DNA of 64,000 bases, taken from NCBI GenBank assembly GCA_021292165.1, contig CM037888.1:31299140-31363139 (forward strand). Direction: 5' to 3'. Below are positions 11,260-21,429 of this stretch, in pieces. Each line of letters opens with the position of its first letter. Position 1 is the first letter of the stretch. The position numbers and the translations under genes were made by a program. Origin of the DNA: Shinisaurus crocodilurus (Eukaryota; Chordata; Lepidosauria; Squamata; Shinisauridae). The notes beneath the pieces are model-generated. The model was not told the origin of the DNA. It did not search any database and saw nothing but the letters and a program-made list of their open reading frames with translations.

Positions 11260-14200
11260 GTGAACAGGGATTCAGTGACGGTTGCCTTGAATGGCACACC
11301 AGCACAAGCCCCAACAGCCGGGGCATGATGCTTAAGGAAGGTCAGGGGGCTGAGACCACGTGGCACCTGGACACAGGCCGTTGATGGAGACATCTCGTGC
11401 AGAAGCCACGGTGGCCAGAGTCTTTGTGGAATGAGCCTGGAGACCTTCTGGCAAGGTTTGGTGCCCGGTTTGTAGCAGAGGGGAACGGCCCATTCACAAA
11501 TGTGCTGGGAGGAGACCAGGCGGTGGTTGGAGTTAGTGTGATATGGGAGAGTGTGTTTGTAGTATGTGGGGAGAGTTGGAAGTTTGGGAGTTAGGTTAGT
11601 TACAAAGTGTTTGGTGTAGGCAGGTTTATTTTCTGGAACTAAGATTTTGAGAATTACAATAAACTTATTTTTATTTTGTTAACTACCAAAATCCTACGCG
11701 TCAGCTTGGCGTTATTACCTGCTTTACTTTTAAATCTACACACACACACCTTTGTACCCACAGCATCATAAATTTAAGCTAGATCCTTAATAACCAGCAT
11801 TAATCTTTTTCCCTCATTAGTAGGGGAAAGGTTTCATTTGACCCTCCCCTCAGGTTTTCAAGTGTTGATGCTTGGCCTGAGAAGGGTTTATGCGCCTGGT
11901 CCTAAAGTGTAAGGGATCGTGTCATCGTATGCTTCTGACATGGAGGACATAGCAGCAAGATCGACACCGGTACAGAGGGGTGGACAGGACTGAGATAGAG
12001 ATAGTTTGGACCAACAGAAGGAGTCCAGAGGTGATCATGGCAGCCACCATGTCAGACAGAAGCAAGGATTCGGAGGGTGCAGGGGTCAAACAAACTGACC
12101 ACACTAGAGTAGGAGAAGACTGAACTGTAGACTTGGAAACTGACAGCGCCAGTCCCCCCCTTGCAAACAAGCAACGTGGAACCATTTTGGCAGGCCTGTC
12201 TGGTGAACCGCTGGGAGTATACACAAACGTCCACCTTGTGTTCCCCACCCAAGCAAGAGAGACAACAATTAAGCCCATCAGTCGTGCAACGTTTTCACGT
12301 CACTTGCACTTTTTAAAGGGAACCACACAATTCCTGGCCGCGGCCATGAGCAGAGCGTGGAGCAAATTAAAAACATAACAGTGGAGGAAAGACGAGAATT
12401 AATAACGAAAAGAACTGAAGAAAAATGGGGAAAGTTCTTCAAGGCTAGACCTAGCATGCTTGGAATCTAGAAAAACTCCAAAAGAAATTTCCTCTCAGCG
12501 CTGCTGCTGCCACAATGGAAGGGGGGGGGGGAAGTGTGGAAAGGCATGTGGCCCACCCGCTTTTGGCACATGAGTTAGGGTACGCCCCCGGAGCCTGTCA
12601 CCAAAGCTTAAACTTTGGAAGGTTCCCAGTGATACTCTGTGCAATCACAGAATCCGACGTAGGTGTGCCCGCACAGAGACCACAGAGTAGGTTAAAGTAA
12701 GTGTTAATCCTGTTTCTGTTTGCACGCCATTTTGTTTCTTTCATGGGATTCTTTTGTTTTCAATTGTGGAAAACCATTCTGAGTTATATGTAAAAGTGTT
12801 GGACGGGTGGAGTATAAAATTGCCTCCTCACCTTTGGTGTTCCAAAGGCATTTTTCACTTTCACTGTGTGGTCAGACCTAAAAAAGAGCACGTCTGCTGC
12901 CTGACCCAGGGCTGGCTCCTGATTTGACGGGGTTCTGGGCAAATTGCCCCCTCAGGCCTGACCTCTCCAGAAGGGGAGGAAACTTCCAATATTCCATGGA
13001 ATGCTAATTACTTTAAAATGTGTCCCCATTTCATAACAAGGAGGCTTAGCTTTTAAAATAAACCAGAACAATTAACAGCAGGTCAGCTGGCAGCTTGGTC
13101 CAATTTAAAACCAGACAGGTTGCCACCCTACTGGTTTTATTATCTCTGGATTTATGACCTCTATGCTTCCGTGTGCCTTGCCGATTTTAGACTTCTAATA
13201 ACCCTTCTAACCCCAAGGCAATGCATTTCTCTCCCCCTATGCTCCCCCTGGCACTGCTCTGCCTAGTAAGACTTTGGAATAAAACCACACTTACAAACCC
13301 CTGCAGATACCTTTCAAAAGCAAACAGCCGTACAGCACAGAAGTCATTCTAGGTAACTTCCAATTCCCTGTGGGTGTGTTTGGATTTAATTACGGTGGTC
13401 CACTGAGGGTTCAAGAGCCGTCTGTGGGCTCCAAGTGGCAACTTTTAGCATCTGCTAGGCATCCTGGAACGCCATCTGTGTTGTTGTGAAGCGAGAGGGT
13501 CAAGAGCTTGTAAATACTGCTGATTATTCCCCCTGCTGGGATAGAAGCAACATTTTTGCCCAAATAAAAAAGGTTTGTAGGGGGATTATTAGCAGATATG
13601 AATAGCAAAAGGCCTCCTAATTTACCAGCCCTTAAAAATTTAATGGCCAATTCAGGCCTGGTTTATACCACTTGATTCTGCTGATCATGGAGTTTTTCTT
13701 AGAGTGCCCAGCTCCTGCTTCAAGTGACGGGAGGGGTGTGGGGTTTTTAGTTTCAGTACTCCCCCATCTAAGTGACTCCCTGCATGCCAAGTTCAGCCTA
13801 AGCCTGCTCCCCAACATGCTATTTTTCTATGTGCAAGGAGGTTTCCCCTTCCTGGGGCAAAACACACAGCTGTCCTATCACCCGCGCTCACTCGCTGGCA
13901 GCTTAATGTGCGAAAAGACTCAATGAAAAAGTTTTAAACTGAGGTGACATCAGATGATACAGCAGCTCTGTTCCTTCCGTGCATGGCTTGAGGTCTACGG
14001 TGGTCCATTCACACGTGGAAGTTATTATTTGATTCTGCAGCCATGCCACGATAACCGTACAGTTCTGAACCAACTTGGGATTGCCTTTCCAAAGTTTATT
14101 GTATACTTTATCCATGTTGAGACCTGTGCCAAAGTGTATTTCAAGGGGGGGGGGGAACAACCTTCTCCCTGGTTCCTCTTGTTTTATAGTCTCATCTGTT
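11260..14200. other. Long stretch with no recognised gene
   Basis: Mostly unassigned. A LINE-tail-like piece is at 12765-12830 (aaaccattctgagtt, ggtggagtataaaat). G-runs occur near 12525 and 14150. The 13,000-13,900 part has no repeat signature. Short frames only. Confidence 0.4.
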
Positions 14201-14224
14201 AAAAAAAAAAAGAATTCGCGTTTT

Positions 14225-14310
14225 TATATTTTATGGGTTTAGCTCTGTTCTGTGAACTGCCCCGAGAGCTTCGGCTATTGGGTAGTATAGAAATATAATT
14301 ATTTGTCGCA
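14225..14310 (+). mobile_element. LINE 3' tail
   Basis: 'gtgaactgccccgagagctt cggctattgggtagtatag' (in two parts) is the same tail as at 15710-15790. It is the short 3' end of a non-LTR retrotransposon, likely L2-like. Confidence 0.55.
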
Positions 14311-14537
14311 TGGTTTTCTTAGAAGTATACAGAGGAGCGTTACAGTTTCTCTATTTGGCTCCCCTGCCCCTTCTACAAGGTAGATTAGTCCAGTTTTTCC
14401 AGTTTTCCAGATGAGGCATTATGGCTAAAAGCAAGGACTGGCCCAAGGACAGACCGCTTCACGGAAATATCGTGGGAGTGGGTGGGAAATCGGATGATTC
14501 TAGGCGTGGGTGTGCAGCATCTTGTAGCTCACAATAA

Positions 14538-14640
14538 GGCTGCAGTCATGTGCATGGCTACCTGGGGGCAAGACCCATTGGATTTAGTGGAACTTACTTC
14601 TGAGTAAACTTGGGAGTGGGCTGCACAATATTACTGTTGC
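14538..14640. mobile_element. Fragment of a 'gcaatcctatgca...acttactcctgagtaaa' hairpin repeat
   Basis: 'gcagtcatgtgcatggctac' at the left and 'ggaacttacttctgagtaaac' at the right resemble the copy at 40108-40200. Probably a decayed DNA-transposon MITE. Confidence 0.35.
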
Positions 14641-15274
14641 TGCTGCTATTGTAGTAGTAGTTAAAGTAGCTGTGGTAAAGTTCTCATCTTCTTTCCACCT
14701 CGCTCTAGGCTACTCGAGACGCTTGAGAGAAATGATTCGCCACGCCACCACCTTGCGAGGGAGGTCTTCCTGCTGCCAAACTGAAAAAGCAACCAGGTTC
14801 ATGCACTGTGCCCGTGCTTTGTTATTAGCCAAGCTCTCTTCCACAAAACACACTAAAGACTAACTGTCCTCCTTCAAGACGAAGAAACATGAGTTTAAAA
14901 AAAGGAAAAAAAAAGAAAAAGAAATGCAACCTCCGGGCACTTTCGGCCTTCCCATTCCGTTTGCTTCCCCCATCAATAATGGCCCTAAGAAGGGGAATGA
15001 AAATGAAACACAAGAGATGTGGCTTGCATTTTTCCTAGAAGGTTTTTTTGTTTGGCGAAGGTGGGTGGGGGAGTGTTTGTTCTTTGGTCCGTGACTTTTT
15101 ACAAAGCAAGGCACTCTCCACGGACACATATAATACACAGCACTTGTATAGACTTTGGATCATATTCTCAGACCATAAAAATTTCACATTTCCTGCTATA
15201 TCCAAAAGAGCCTCATTCTCCATGAATGTAGACCAGGCCTAACCATCCGTGAACTTTTAGCCATGACCACTATA

Positions 15275-15407
15275 GTGGAACCTCCCTGTAGAGAGGCAGC
15301 ATGCCGCAGGAACACCCGGTGCCGGAGACGGGCCAATGGGGACTGGCCATTGCCTTCATGCTTTGGCTTCTGGTCACTCTTGGAAGCAGAATGCTGGACT
15401 AGATGGG
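15275..15407 (+). mobile_element. CR1 3'-end remnant
   Basis: It ends 'agcagaatgctggactagat gg', the hallmark of CR1 3' ends (compare 30525-30590). It abuts the collagen-like relic directly at about 15405 with no splice-acceptor-like tract between them. Confidence 0.5.
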
Positions 15408-15602
15408 CCCTGGAAGCCCTGGTGAGCCCGGACCAAAGGGACAGGTGGGAGACAGGATTTCCAGGGATCGCCAGGCTATTTGGGCCAAAGGGACCTCTTG
15501 GAGATCACGGGTTCAAAGGAATCCAGGGCCCGAAAGGTCCACAGGGCCTCATGGCTGTGCAGAGGGAGAAGAGAGGGAGCACAGGGCCATTCCACCAGCC
15601 CT
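15403..15602 (+). pseudogene. Collagen-like Gly-X-Y relic with a frameshift
   Basis: From 15403 one frame reads [17 protein letters not shown] (Gly every third residue). At about 15455 the pattern continues in a different frame as [15 protein letters not shown] then [18 protein letters not shown], with 10 of 11 triplets starting in Gly. Beyond that the repeat decays: Gly replaced by Ala and Arg, one extra codon, then GSTGP. About 17 triplets is far beyond chance, so this descends from a triple-helical collagen domain. No start, no splice sites and no neighbouring collagen exon are evident. It could be a retrocopied cDNA fragment or a decayed exon. Confidence 0.7.
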
Positions 15603-15639
15603 GCCAGAAGTATTAATTAATTTCCCCCCTTCTTCCCTC

Positions 15640-15792
15640 CCCATTCCTTTTTCCTTGTGTGTCGTGTCTTTTTAGATTGTAAGCCTGTGGGCAGGGACTG
15701 TCTTGTTAACTGATTATATGTAGTTGTAAACTGCCCAGAGAGCTTCGGCTATTGGGCGGTACAGAAATGGAATAAATAAATAAATAAATAAT
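15640..15792 (+). mobile_element. LINE 3' tail with (AATA)n
   Basis: 'gattgtaagcctgtgggcag' then 'gtaaactgcccagagagctt' then 'cggctattgggcggtacag' and aataaataaataaata. This is the 3' end of a widespread squamate LINE, probably L2-like, 5'-truncated. Confidence 0.65.
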
Positions 15793-16059
15793 GCCAAAAG
15801 GATATCACAGAGCAGTCCCAACATCCAAATATTGGGTGAGGGCTAACAGGAAAAGGGAAATTGGCAACTGGATTTTATTAGGGAAGTGAGCTAGGGCTAC
15901 GGTAACAGCTGCTTCCTTAAAGCTACTGTACCATTTTGAGCAAGAAACCAGTAAAGTACTTTCTGAATAACCTAACTTGCTAAATAATTAAACATCTTAA
16001 AGTGTAACTGGATTTTAAATACATTTTATTTGTTTTAATTTTAATCTCCCTTGTCTGAG

Positions 16060-16140
16060 ATGTTTTGGGATCTGCCAGCATTCCTGACCACTGGCCAGTG
16101 CTGACTGGGGCTGATGGGAGTTGAAGTCCGAAACGCATTT
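16060..16140. mobile_element. Partial hAT-type hairpin MITE (family C relative)
   Basis: 'gccagcattcctgaccactg' and 'ggctgatgggagttgaagtcc' are one arm and the loop of the 'actcccatcagcc' hairpin. The other arm is missing. Confidence 0.5.
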
Positions 16141-16442
16141 ACAGCACAAAGCTGCACTCCGCCTCCAAACATTGAAGTTGCCTGGAAAGATCCAGAGAAA
16201 TTGGACATACTCCCCCCAAAACGGTGTTTCTTGGAGGAAGGAAAGCACAAGCGACTAAATGGCAGAACGGCTTTCTAAATGTTTCCAGTCAGAACGAATT
16301 GATCATGGCTTCTGTTTCAGATCTGCCAACTTTGCCCTGAAGCACCCTTGAGAAGCACTGTCCAGGGACTCTGCATTCACCATAAATATACAAGGGCAGG
16401 TGTACAGAGAACAGACGTGTAAAGGAAGATGAACATCTGAGC

Positions 16443-16737
16443 AGCCCTGAACCGCCCTGATCTCGTCTGATCTCGGAAGCTAAGCAGGGTCGGGCCTGGT
16501 TAGCACTTGGATGGGTGAGCCGCCGTGGAAGACCAGGTGCTGCGGGGAGGGACCAGGGCTCAGTGTGAGCGAGCCCCTGCGTTGCATGCAGAAGGTTCGA
16601 TCCCCGGCCTCCAGGTAGGGCTCGGAAAGGATCCTGCCTGAACCCTGGAGAGCTGCTGCCAGTCGGTGTCGACAATACTGGGCTAGATGGACCAAGGGTC
16701 TGACTCAGTAGAAGGCAGCTCCCGATGTTCCTAAGAT
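16443..16737 (+). mobile_element. Compound SINE: 5S rRNA-like head, tRNA-like middle, L2-type tail
   Basis: 16443-16542 follows 5S rRNA (ccctgatctcgtctgatctc, ggaagctaagcagggtcggg, ttggatgggtgag). 16555-16612 has tRNA-like A/B box text (ccctgcgttgcatgcagaag, ggttcgatccccggc). The tail reads aggtagggctcggaaagg, ctgctgccagtcggtgtc, gggtctgactcag and ggcagctcccgatgttcct. Other copies in the window (24490-24675, 51600-51765, 61553-61638) have only the tRNA head. A 5S pseudogene inserted next to a tRNA-SINE is the alternative. Confidence 0.7.
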
Positions 16738-16847
16738 GGACCTGAACAGGAAAAACATTCAAGCAGGCCTGAACAGAAATGGAAGGAGGACTCAGATCCC
16801 TTTCCTACAGGTCTCCCTGTTCTATAGGCCTTCAAGTGACTGTAGTA

Positions 16848-16982
16848 CAGTGTTCTCCAACCTTGGGTCCCCAGATGTTTTTGGCCTACAACTCCCAGCA
16901 TGCCCCAGCCAGCTACGCTGGCTGGGGCATGCTGGGAGTTGTAGGCCAAAAACATCTGGGGACCCAAAGTTGGAGAACACTG
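16848..16982. mobile_element. Full-length family A hairpin MITE
   Basis: 135-bp near-perfect palindrome: cagtgttctccaacc … ccccagccagctacgctggc … ggagaacactg. The 8-bp flanks ctgtagta/ctgtagtg match at 7 of 8. One arm mismatch (aaagttgg) is visible. It belongs with 44498-44632 and 63048-63182 as complete copies that define the family. Confidence 0.9.
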
Positions 16983-17180
16983 CTGTAGTGGCACCCATCA
17001 GAACAGACCCCTGCAAGCATCCTGGAGCACTCGGTGGGGACATTCACATAGTCATTTGCTCACTCTCCCAGCAGAAAGAATAATAAAGTCACAGCGAATG
17101 AAGTCACAGGGACATCTGTGTTGTTTTCTGTTGTTAGAAGCCACTTCATGTACGGCGTCTATTGGTCTTGAGGGGGCTGC

Positions 17181-17212
17181 GGGACGGGACGGGACGGGAC
17201 GGGACGGGACGG
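17181..17212. repeat. (GGGAC)6 minisatellite
   Basis: Six exact pentamer copies. The plus-strand frame through it (GTGRDGTGR-type) is a low-complexity artefact. Confidence 0.95.
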
Positions 17213-17559
17213 AGGGCTCTCTATGGATGCCTGCCACTATCAGCTGCTGCTACAGTCAGACGGAGTCCTCGGAACACGCAGAGGCTGATTGAAAGGCTGC
17301 TGTGTGAATTGGAACTGACGGATGGGTACAGCGAGGCACCGAAAGGTGCTTCAGACAGACACTACTTTGCCAAGAGTACAGTCAGTGTGGTAGAAGAGGG
17401 AGAAAGCCTCCGATTTGTGCAGCCTGGGAGTGCTGTTATATCTGGCCTTGCGGATGGATGCTCAGGTATCCTTTGTGGCCCATAGCACTTTTATCAGCTT
17501 CAGCTGATTTGCCAGTTGCAGCCATTTGGGGGAAAAAACGAGACAAGGCCAGTGTCACA

Positions 17560-18235
17560 CACATGCCCTAATAATATCTACATTAGGTGACTGCAATGCA
17601 CTCTACATGGGGCTGCCTTTGAAGACTGTTCTCAAGCGCCTATTAGTACAAAATAGAGCAAGATTGGTACTAACCATAGGAAACATATCTTGCCAGTACT
17701 TGAAGAGCTACACTGGCTTGCAGGGTGTTTTTGTTTTTTTCAATCTCAGCACAATTGAAATTGTTGGATTTAACCTTTAAAGCCTAAATGGCTTGGCACC
17801 AGGGCACCTGAAAGGCCACCTGCCCCCGTATGAACCTGCCCAACTATTGAGATCTTCTCCAGAGGCGCTGTTCAGAGTGCCCCACATCCAGAAATTAGGT
17901 GAGTGACAATGAAGAACAGGGCCTTTTCATTTGTGGCACCCCTCTTCTGGAGTTCCTGACCGCTGTCCATCCATCAGGCTCCCTCTTTGTTGATGTTCAG
18001 GGAAAACTGAAGATTCTGCTTTTCTCTTCAGCTTTTAATATGGTTTGACGCTATGAATTTTTGAACTATAGTTTGTTTGCTGGCTGAGTTCCTGGGTTTT
18101 TGCTTGGTCTTTTGTTTTGTTTTGTTTTTTGCAACTTTATAGCAAAGTTTTATATTTTTGTATTTCTTAGCTACTTCAGAAATCTCCATGATATAAACAT
18201 TTTAAATGAAGATAAAAAATAAATCCCTTTGCTGC
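17560..18235 (+). mobile_element. L2-like LINE ORF2 3' fragment, copy 1
   Basis: CNALYMGLPLKTVLKRLLVQN (split: CNALYMGLPL, KTVLKRLLVQN) matches the 'DYCNALY.GLP..T...LQ..QN' block at the C-terminal side of L2-type reverse transcriptases. It is followed by the 'KALNGLAPGHL' region and 'agggccttttcatttgtggc ..cctcttctggagttcctgacc'. Stops and frameshifts break the frame. Same strand and family as 18750-19560. Confidence 0.7.
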
Positions 18236-18539
18236 CTTTACTGCACATGGAACATGTTTATCTGTATGCAGATCTTCTCCTTACATAAATGTTGACATTG
18301 CCCATTTACAGAAATTCCCAGGGCAGTGGAGAGATTAAACTGGACTGCTTATGGGGTAAAGCCCTCGAGCTTTTCCATTTGCAGAGCAGCTGGTTCTACA
18401 ATTCCACACAAGTGAAGACAGAGAGTCGGAAGTTGATACAGAATCCAGCTTCCATTTCATTTTTATTTCTTTATTTTAAATGGCACATTAAGGCTGCAAA
18501 GACAAGCCTGGAAGTGTGCTAGCAATGCCTGGTGGAATA

Positions 18540-18561
18540 TTTGAAGCACGGGGGGGGGGGG
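18540..18561. repeat. Poly-G run
   Basis: About 14 consecutive G, embedded in an imperfect inverted repeat of cttcaaat/atttgaagc on either side. Confidence 0.7.
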
Positions 18562-18749
18562 GGGCGTGCTTCAAATGGGGAGTGTCTTATACAGATCCTC
18601 ACCCCTCCCCATAATTAGCAGAAGCAGAATAAGTTATGTAAGCCAAGCACATGCATAAACATATGCCAGATTTGCATAAACTGAGACAGGTTGCAGGACT
18701 CTGCTTTTCTTGGGCACAGAATTGGGAGGGATACACACAGACTTATCTA

Positions 18750-19603
18750 TAATCAGTGTCTGATGTCGGTAATGGAATGGATGAAGGTGAACAAATTGAG
18801 GTTTAACCCTGACAAGACAGAGGTGCTCCCGGTGAGTCGAGAGGCAGAGGAGGGGATAGAGATATAATTTGTGCCGGATGGGGGTGCACTCCACCTGAAG
18901 TCTCAGGCTTGCAGTTTGGGTGTATTCCTGGATTCAGCCCTGAACCTGGATGCCCAGATTTCAATGGTGGCCAGGAGCGCGTTTGCACAGCTGTGGCTAG
19001 TGTGCCAACCACGTGTGTTCCTAGAGAGGATTGATTTGGCCGTGGTCAAGCATGCCTTAGTTACGTCATGTCTGGACTGTAACATGGTCTATATGGGGCT
19101 GCCTTTGAAAACTGTTCAGAAACTTCAGCTGGCCCAGATTGCTGCGGCCGGATTGTTGACTGGAGCTGGTTACAGGGAGCACGTGACTCCCTTCTTACGA
19201 CACCTTCCCTGGCTACAGAATCTGTTTCCAGGCATAATTCAAAGTGCTGGTTATGACCGATAAAGCCCTATACAACTTGGGACCAGGCCACCTAAAAGAC
19301 TGCATTCTCCCATATGAGCCTGCCTGGGTTTTAGGATCTTCAGGGGACGTCCTCCTCTCAGGCTCCACCACCATCAGAGCCACGATTAGTGGGGACGCAA
19401 GAGAGGGCCATCTCGGTGGCTGCTCCCAAGCTCTGGAACTCCCTGCTGAGGGAGGCTAGGTTGGTCCATCTCTGTTATCCTTCTGCTGGCAGGCAAAAAC
19501 ATTTTTATTTAGGCAGGCCTTTGGCATATATGCTGGCCTGTTGCTGAAGGGGGTTTTCATTGGTTGGTGCTGTTTTAGGGATTGACATATCAGTCTATTT
19601 TGG
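18750..19603 (+). mobile_element. L2-like LINE ORF2 3' fragment, copy 2
   Basis: The frame 18871-19263 carries NLDAQISMVARSAFAQL, ALVTSCLDCNMVYMGLPLKT, VQKLQLAQIAAAGLL and HVTPFLRHLPWL, in the order expected at the end of L2-type ORF2. A frameshift at about 19255 moves the frame on to NLGPGHLKD and 'YEPA'. Upstream, 'KVNKLRFNPDKTEVL' (18785-18830) is the preceding conserved block, with a stop. It is not functional: the palm catalytic region lies outside this truncated copy. Confidence 0.75.
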
Positions 19604-19618
19604 TTTCTCTGTGTTTCT

Positions 19619-19908
19619 TTTTTTCCCTTTTTTAAAATAATTTTTATTTTAAAAAATTTTCAAACAATATATAAAACAACTAAATAACAAACATACAACT
19701 TGTATAGTGCTCCCATCACCACGGGACCATAAAATACATTCTATCTCTATAATCTTTAGTTATTCATTATTCCAAAAAAACAACATATCTTGACACGGCA
19801 CACTCCCATTATTTAACACAAAATCCAAAAATAAACCCCAAATATCCTTAAAATGGTTTTTCTTTAATTGTCTCCTTTTACATTTGATATTACAAGTTAA
19901 CATATCAT
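19619..19908 (-). mobile_element. L1-like retrotransposed insertion with 15-bp target duplication
   Basis: The exact 15-bp repeat tttctctgtgtttct flanks it (19604-19618, 19909-19923). The insert begins ttttttcccttttttaaaa and continues as AT-rich antisense sequence (aattttcaaacaatatataa). On the minus strand it would end in A-rich tail. Long duplication, A-tail and 5' truncation fit an L1-type element. Family inferred, boundaries direct. It splits the tail of the L2 copy around it. Confidence 0.75.
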
Positions 19909-19923
19909 TTTCTCTGTGTTTCT

Positions 19924-20450
19924 AATTTTTTCAGTCTTAAGTTTGGTTCATCCCCAACTTTAGTCCTTAAAAAAAAAAAAATGTTTCCATGAGAATTCAT
20001 GAACATTTTTGTGCAAACTTCTCCTAATACGTACATTTGTGCCTAATATACACATTTTAAATGCATTTTTTGATTGGAGATGTATGTCCATTGCAAAATT
20101 CGGAGAAGTGCAAATTTCAAAGGATAACCAAATTTCGTTTCGCATAGCAGTTTGAAAGTGCGAAATTAGGTAAATTCACAACAAAATGTGATCTGAATAA
20201 ATTTCTCCCCCATCCTTACGCTATTTATTTCTTTTACCATTGTGTTTTTAATTTATTTGTTTTTATGCCATGTTTTACTTAAAATTCTGTTTTTTATTCT
20301 TATTTTATTGTTAGCTGCCTTGAGCACTATTTCTTTGGCAGAAAGGCGGGATATAAAATATATAATATTCATTATAAATAAATGATATATATTTTATATC
20401 CAGCCTTTACTTATTATAAATAAATAATAATACAAAGGAGACAGCATTTG
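19924..20450 (+). mobile_element. L2-like LINE 3' UTR continuing after the nested insertion
   Basis: AT-rich sequence that ends with 'gttagctgccttgagcacta', 'ggcagaaaggcgggatataa' and ATA/AAT repeats, the standard L2-like 3' end. It belongs to the element starting at about 18750. An A/T run at 19968-19981 sits in the middle. Confidence 0.6.
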
Positions 20451-20454
20451 CCCA

Positions 20455-21070
20455 AGTGCCGTCTCTCTCTGCGCTCCCACTCCCCTCTCGCCAGCCAGAA
20501 CGTCAGGCACGGCTCACGGGTTTCTTTGTAAAGCTTTATTGAGTAAAAAGCCAGGCAACTCAGGTGGTTGCAGAAAAGGGTTACACAAAAGCTAAAGAAA
20601 GTAATTCAAGACCCGTTATCCCGTCAATGGGAGGTCAGGAATGATCAACAGTTGATTCCGCACTGAGGAAGTTTCGCGCGTTCCCAACCTCAAACCAGAT
20701 AACCCTCTCCGCCCCTAGGGCGGGTCAAAGGTCTTGTTAGCCAATCGGGCAGAGTGACGAAGACAGGTCAGTTGTTACTGCCTCCTTAGGCGACGTCGCT
20801 CGCGAGGATCTGTCACAGAGGCTGGCTCCCCCCCCCATCGGGAGCTCTTCCTCCCCTCCCATCGGGGGCTCTTCTCCCAGGGATTCTACTCCCCCCTCCT
20901 CTGGCTGCAACCTTGACGGCGCAGCTGGGTCTGTATTATCAACCGTTAGTGGCTCCACTCCTAACTGCTCCTCTAACTCCCCCTCCCCTTCCGTTTCAGA
21001 GTCCATTCCCATGGAGTCTGCCCAGTGTTGTTTTGGAGTTAGGGAGCCGGAACCGGAGGGGCTACGGGAG
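20455..21070 (-). repeat. LTR-like dispersed repeat, copy B
   Basis: Reverse orientation of the repeat at 3101-3735. On the minus strand it has an acidic frame (GEGELEEQLGVEPLTVDN), the box cgattggctaacaagac, GC palindrome cgccctaggggcgga, poly-A signal aataaagctttacaaag, then cgtgagccgtgcctgacg. Its acidic frame is longer than in copy A, which hits a stop after the Gly-rich segment. It abuts the inverted-repeat arm at 21072 abruptly. Confidence 0.5.
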
Positions 21071-21071
21071 C

Positions 21072-21428
21072 CATCAGCTTTCCAGGGTTTCAGGCAGGAG
21101 TCTTTTCCAGCCCTACCTGGAGATGCTGCCAGGGATTGAACCTGTGATCTTACACATGAAAAGCATGTGCTCTATCCACTGTGTCATGTTATCACCAATT
21201 GGATCTATTGGGTACTGGGCAAAGTCCTCTGAGACTTGCCTAATAAATCAAAGCCACCATTGGGAACATTTGGTAGACATCTGGAAGCAGACCAGTGAAA
21301 GAGGACAGGTAACAAGGGTCTAGTGCTCATTGAGGTTGCAGACCGGTGTCTGGACTGCACCACTTCAAACCTGACTGAGTGCTGTTCCATACAAAAAAAT
21401 AAATCCTTGCACATAGAAAGCTAACATG
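21072..21428 (-). repeat. Inverted repeat, arm 1 (contains a tRNA-SINE 5' portion)
   Basis: Almost identical to the reverse complement of 24217-24605. The SINE part (about 21072-21195) has the tRNA-like B box in reverse (ccagggattgaacctgtgat). The remainder reads through ccaattggatctattggg, caaagccaccattgggaac, gcagaccggtgtctggac and ttccatacaaaaaaataaa. Only a handful of differences are visible, so the duplication is much younger than the SINE itself. Confidence 0.85.
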
Positions 21429-21429
21429 T

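Noticed and set aside
16443..16542. Functional 5S rRNA gene
   Set aside because: Only part of the gene is present, with substitutions in the box C region, and it is fused to SINE sequence with no T-run terminator.
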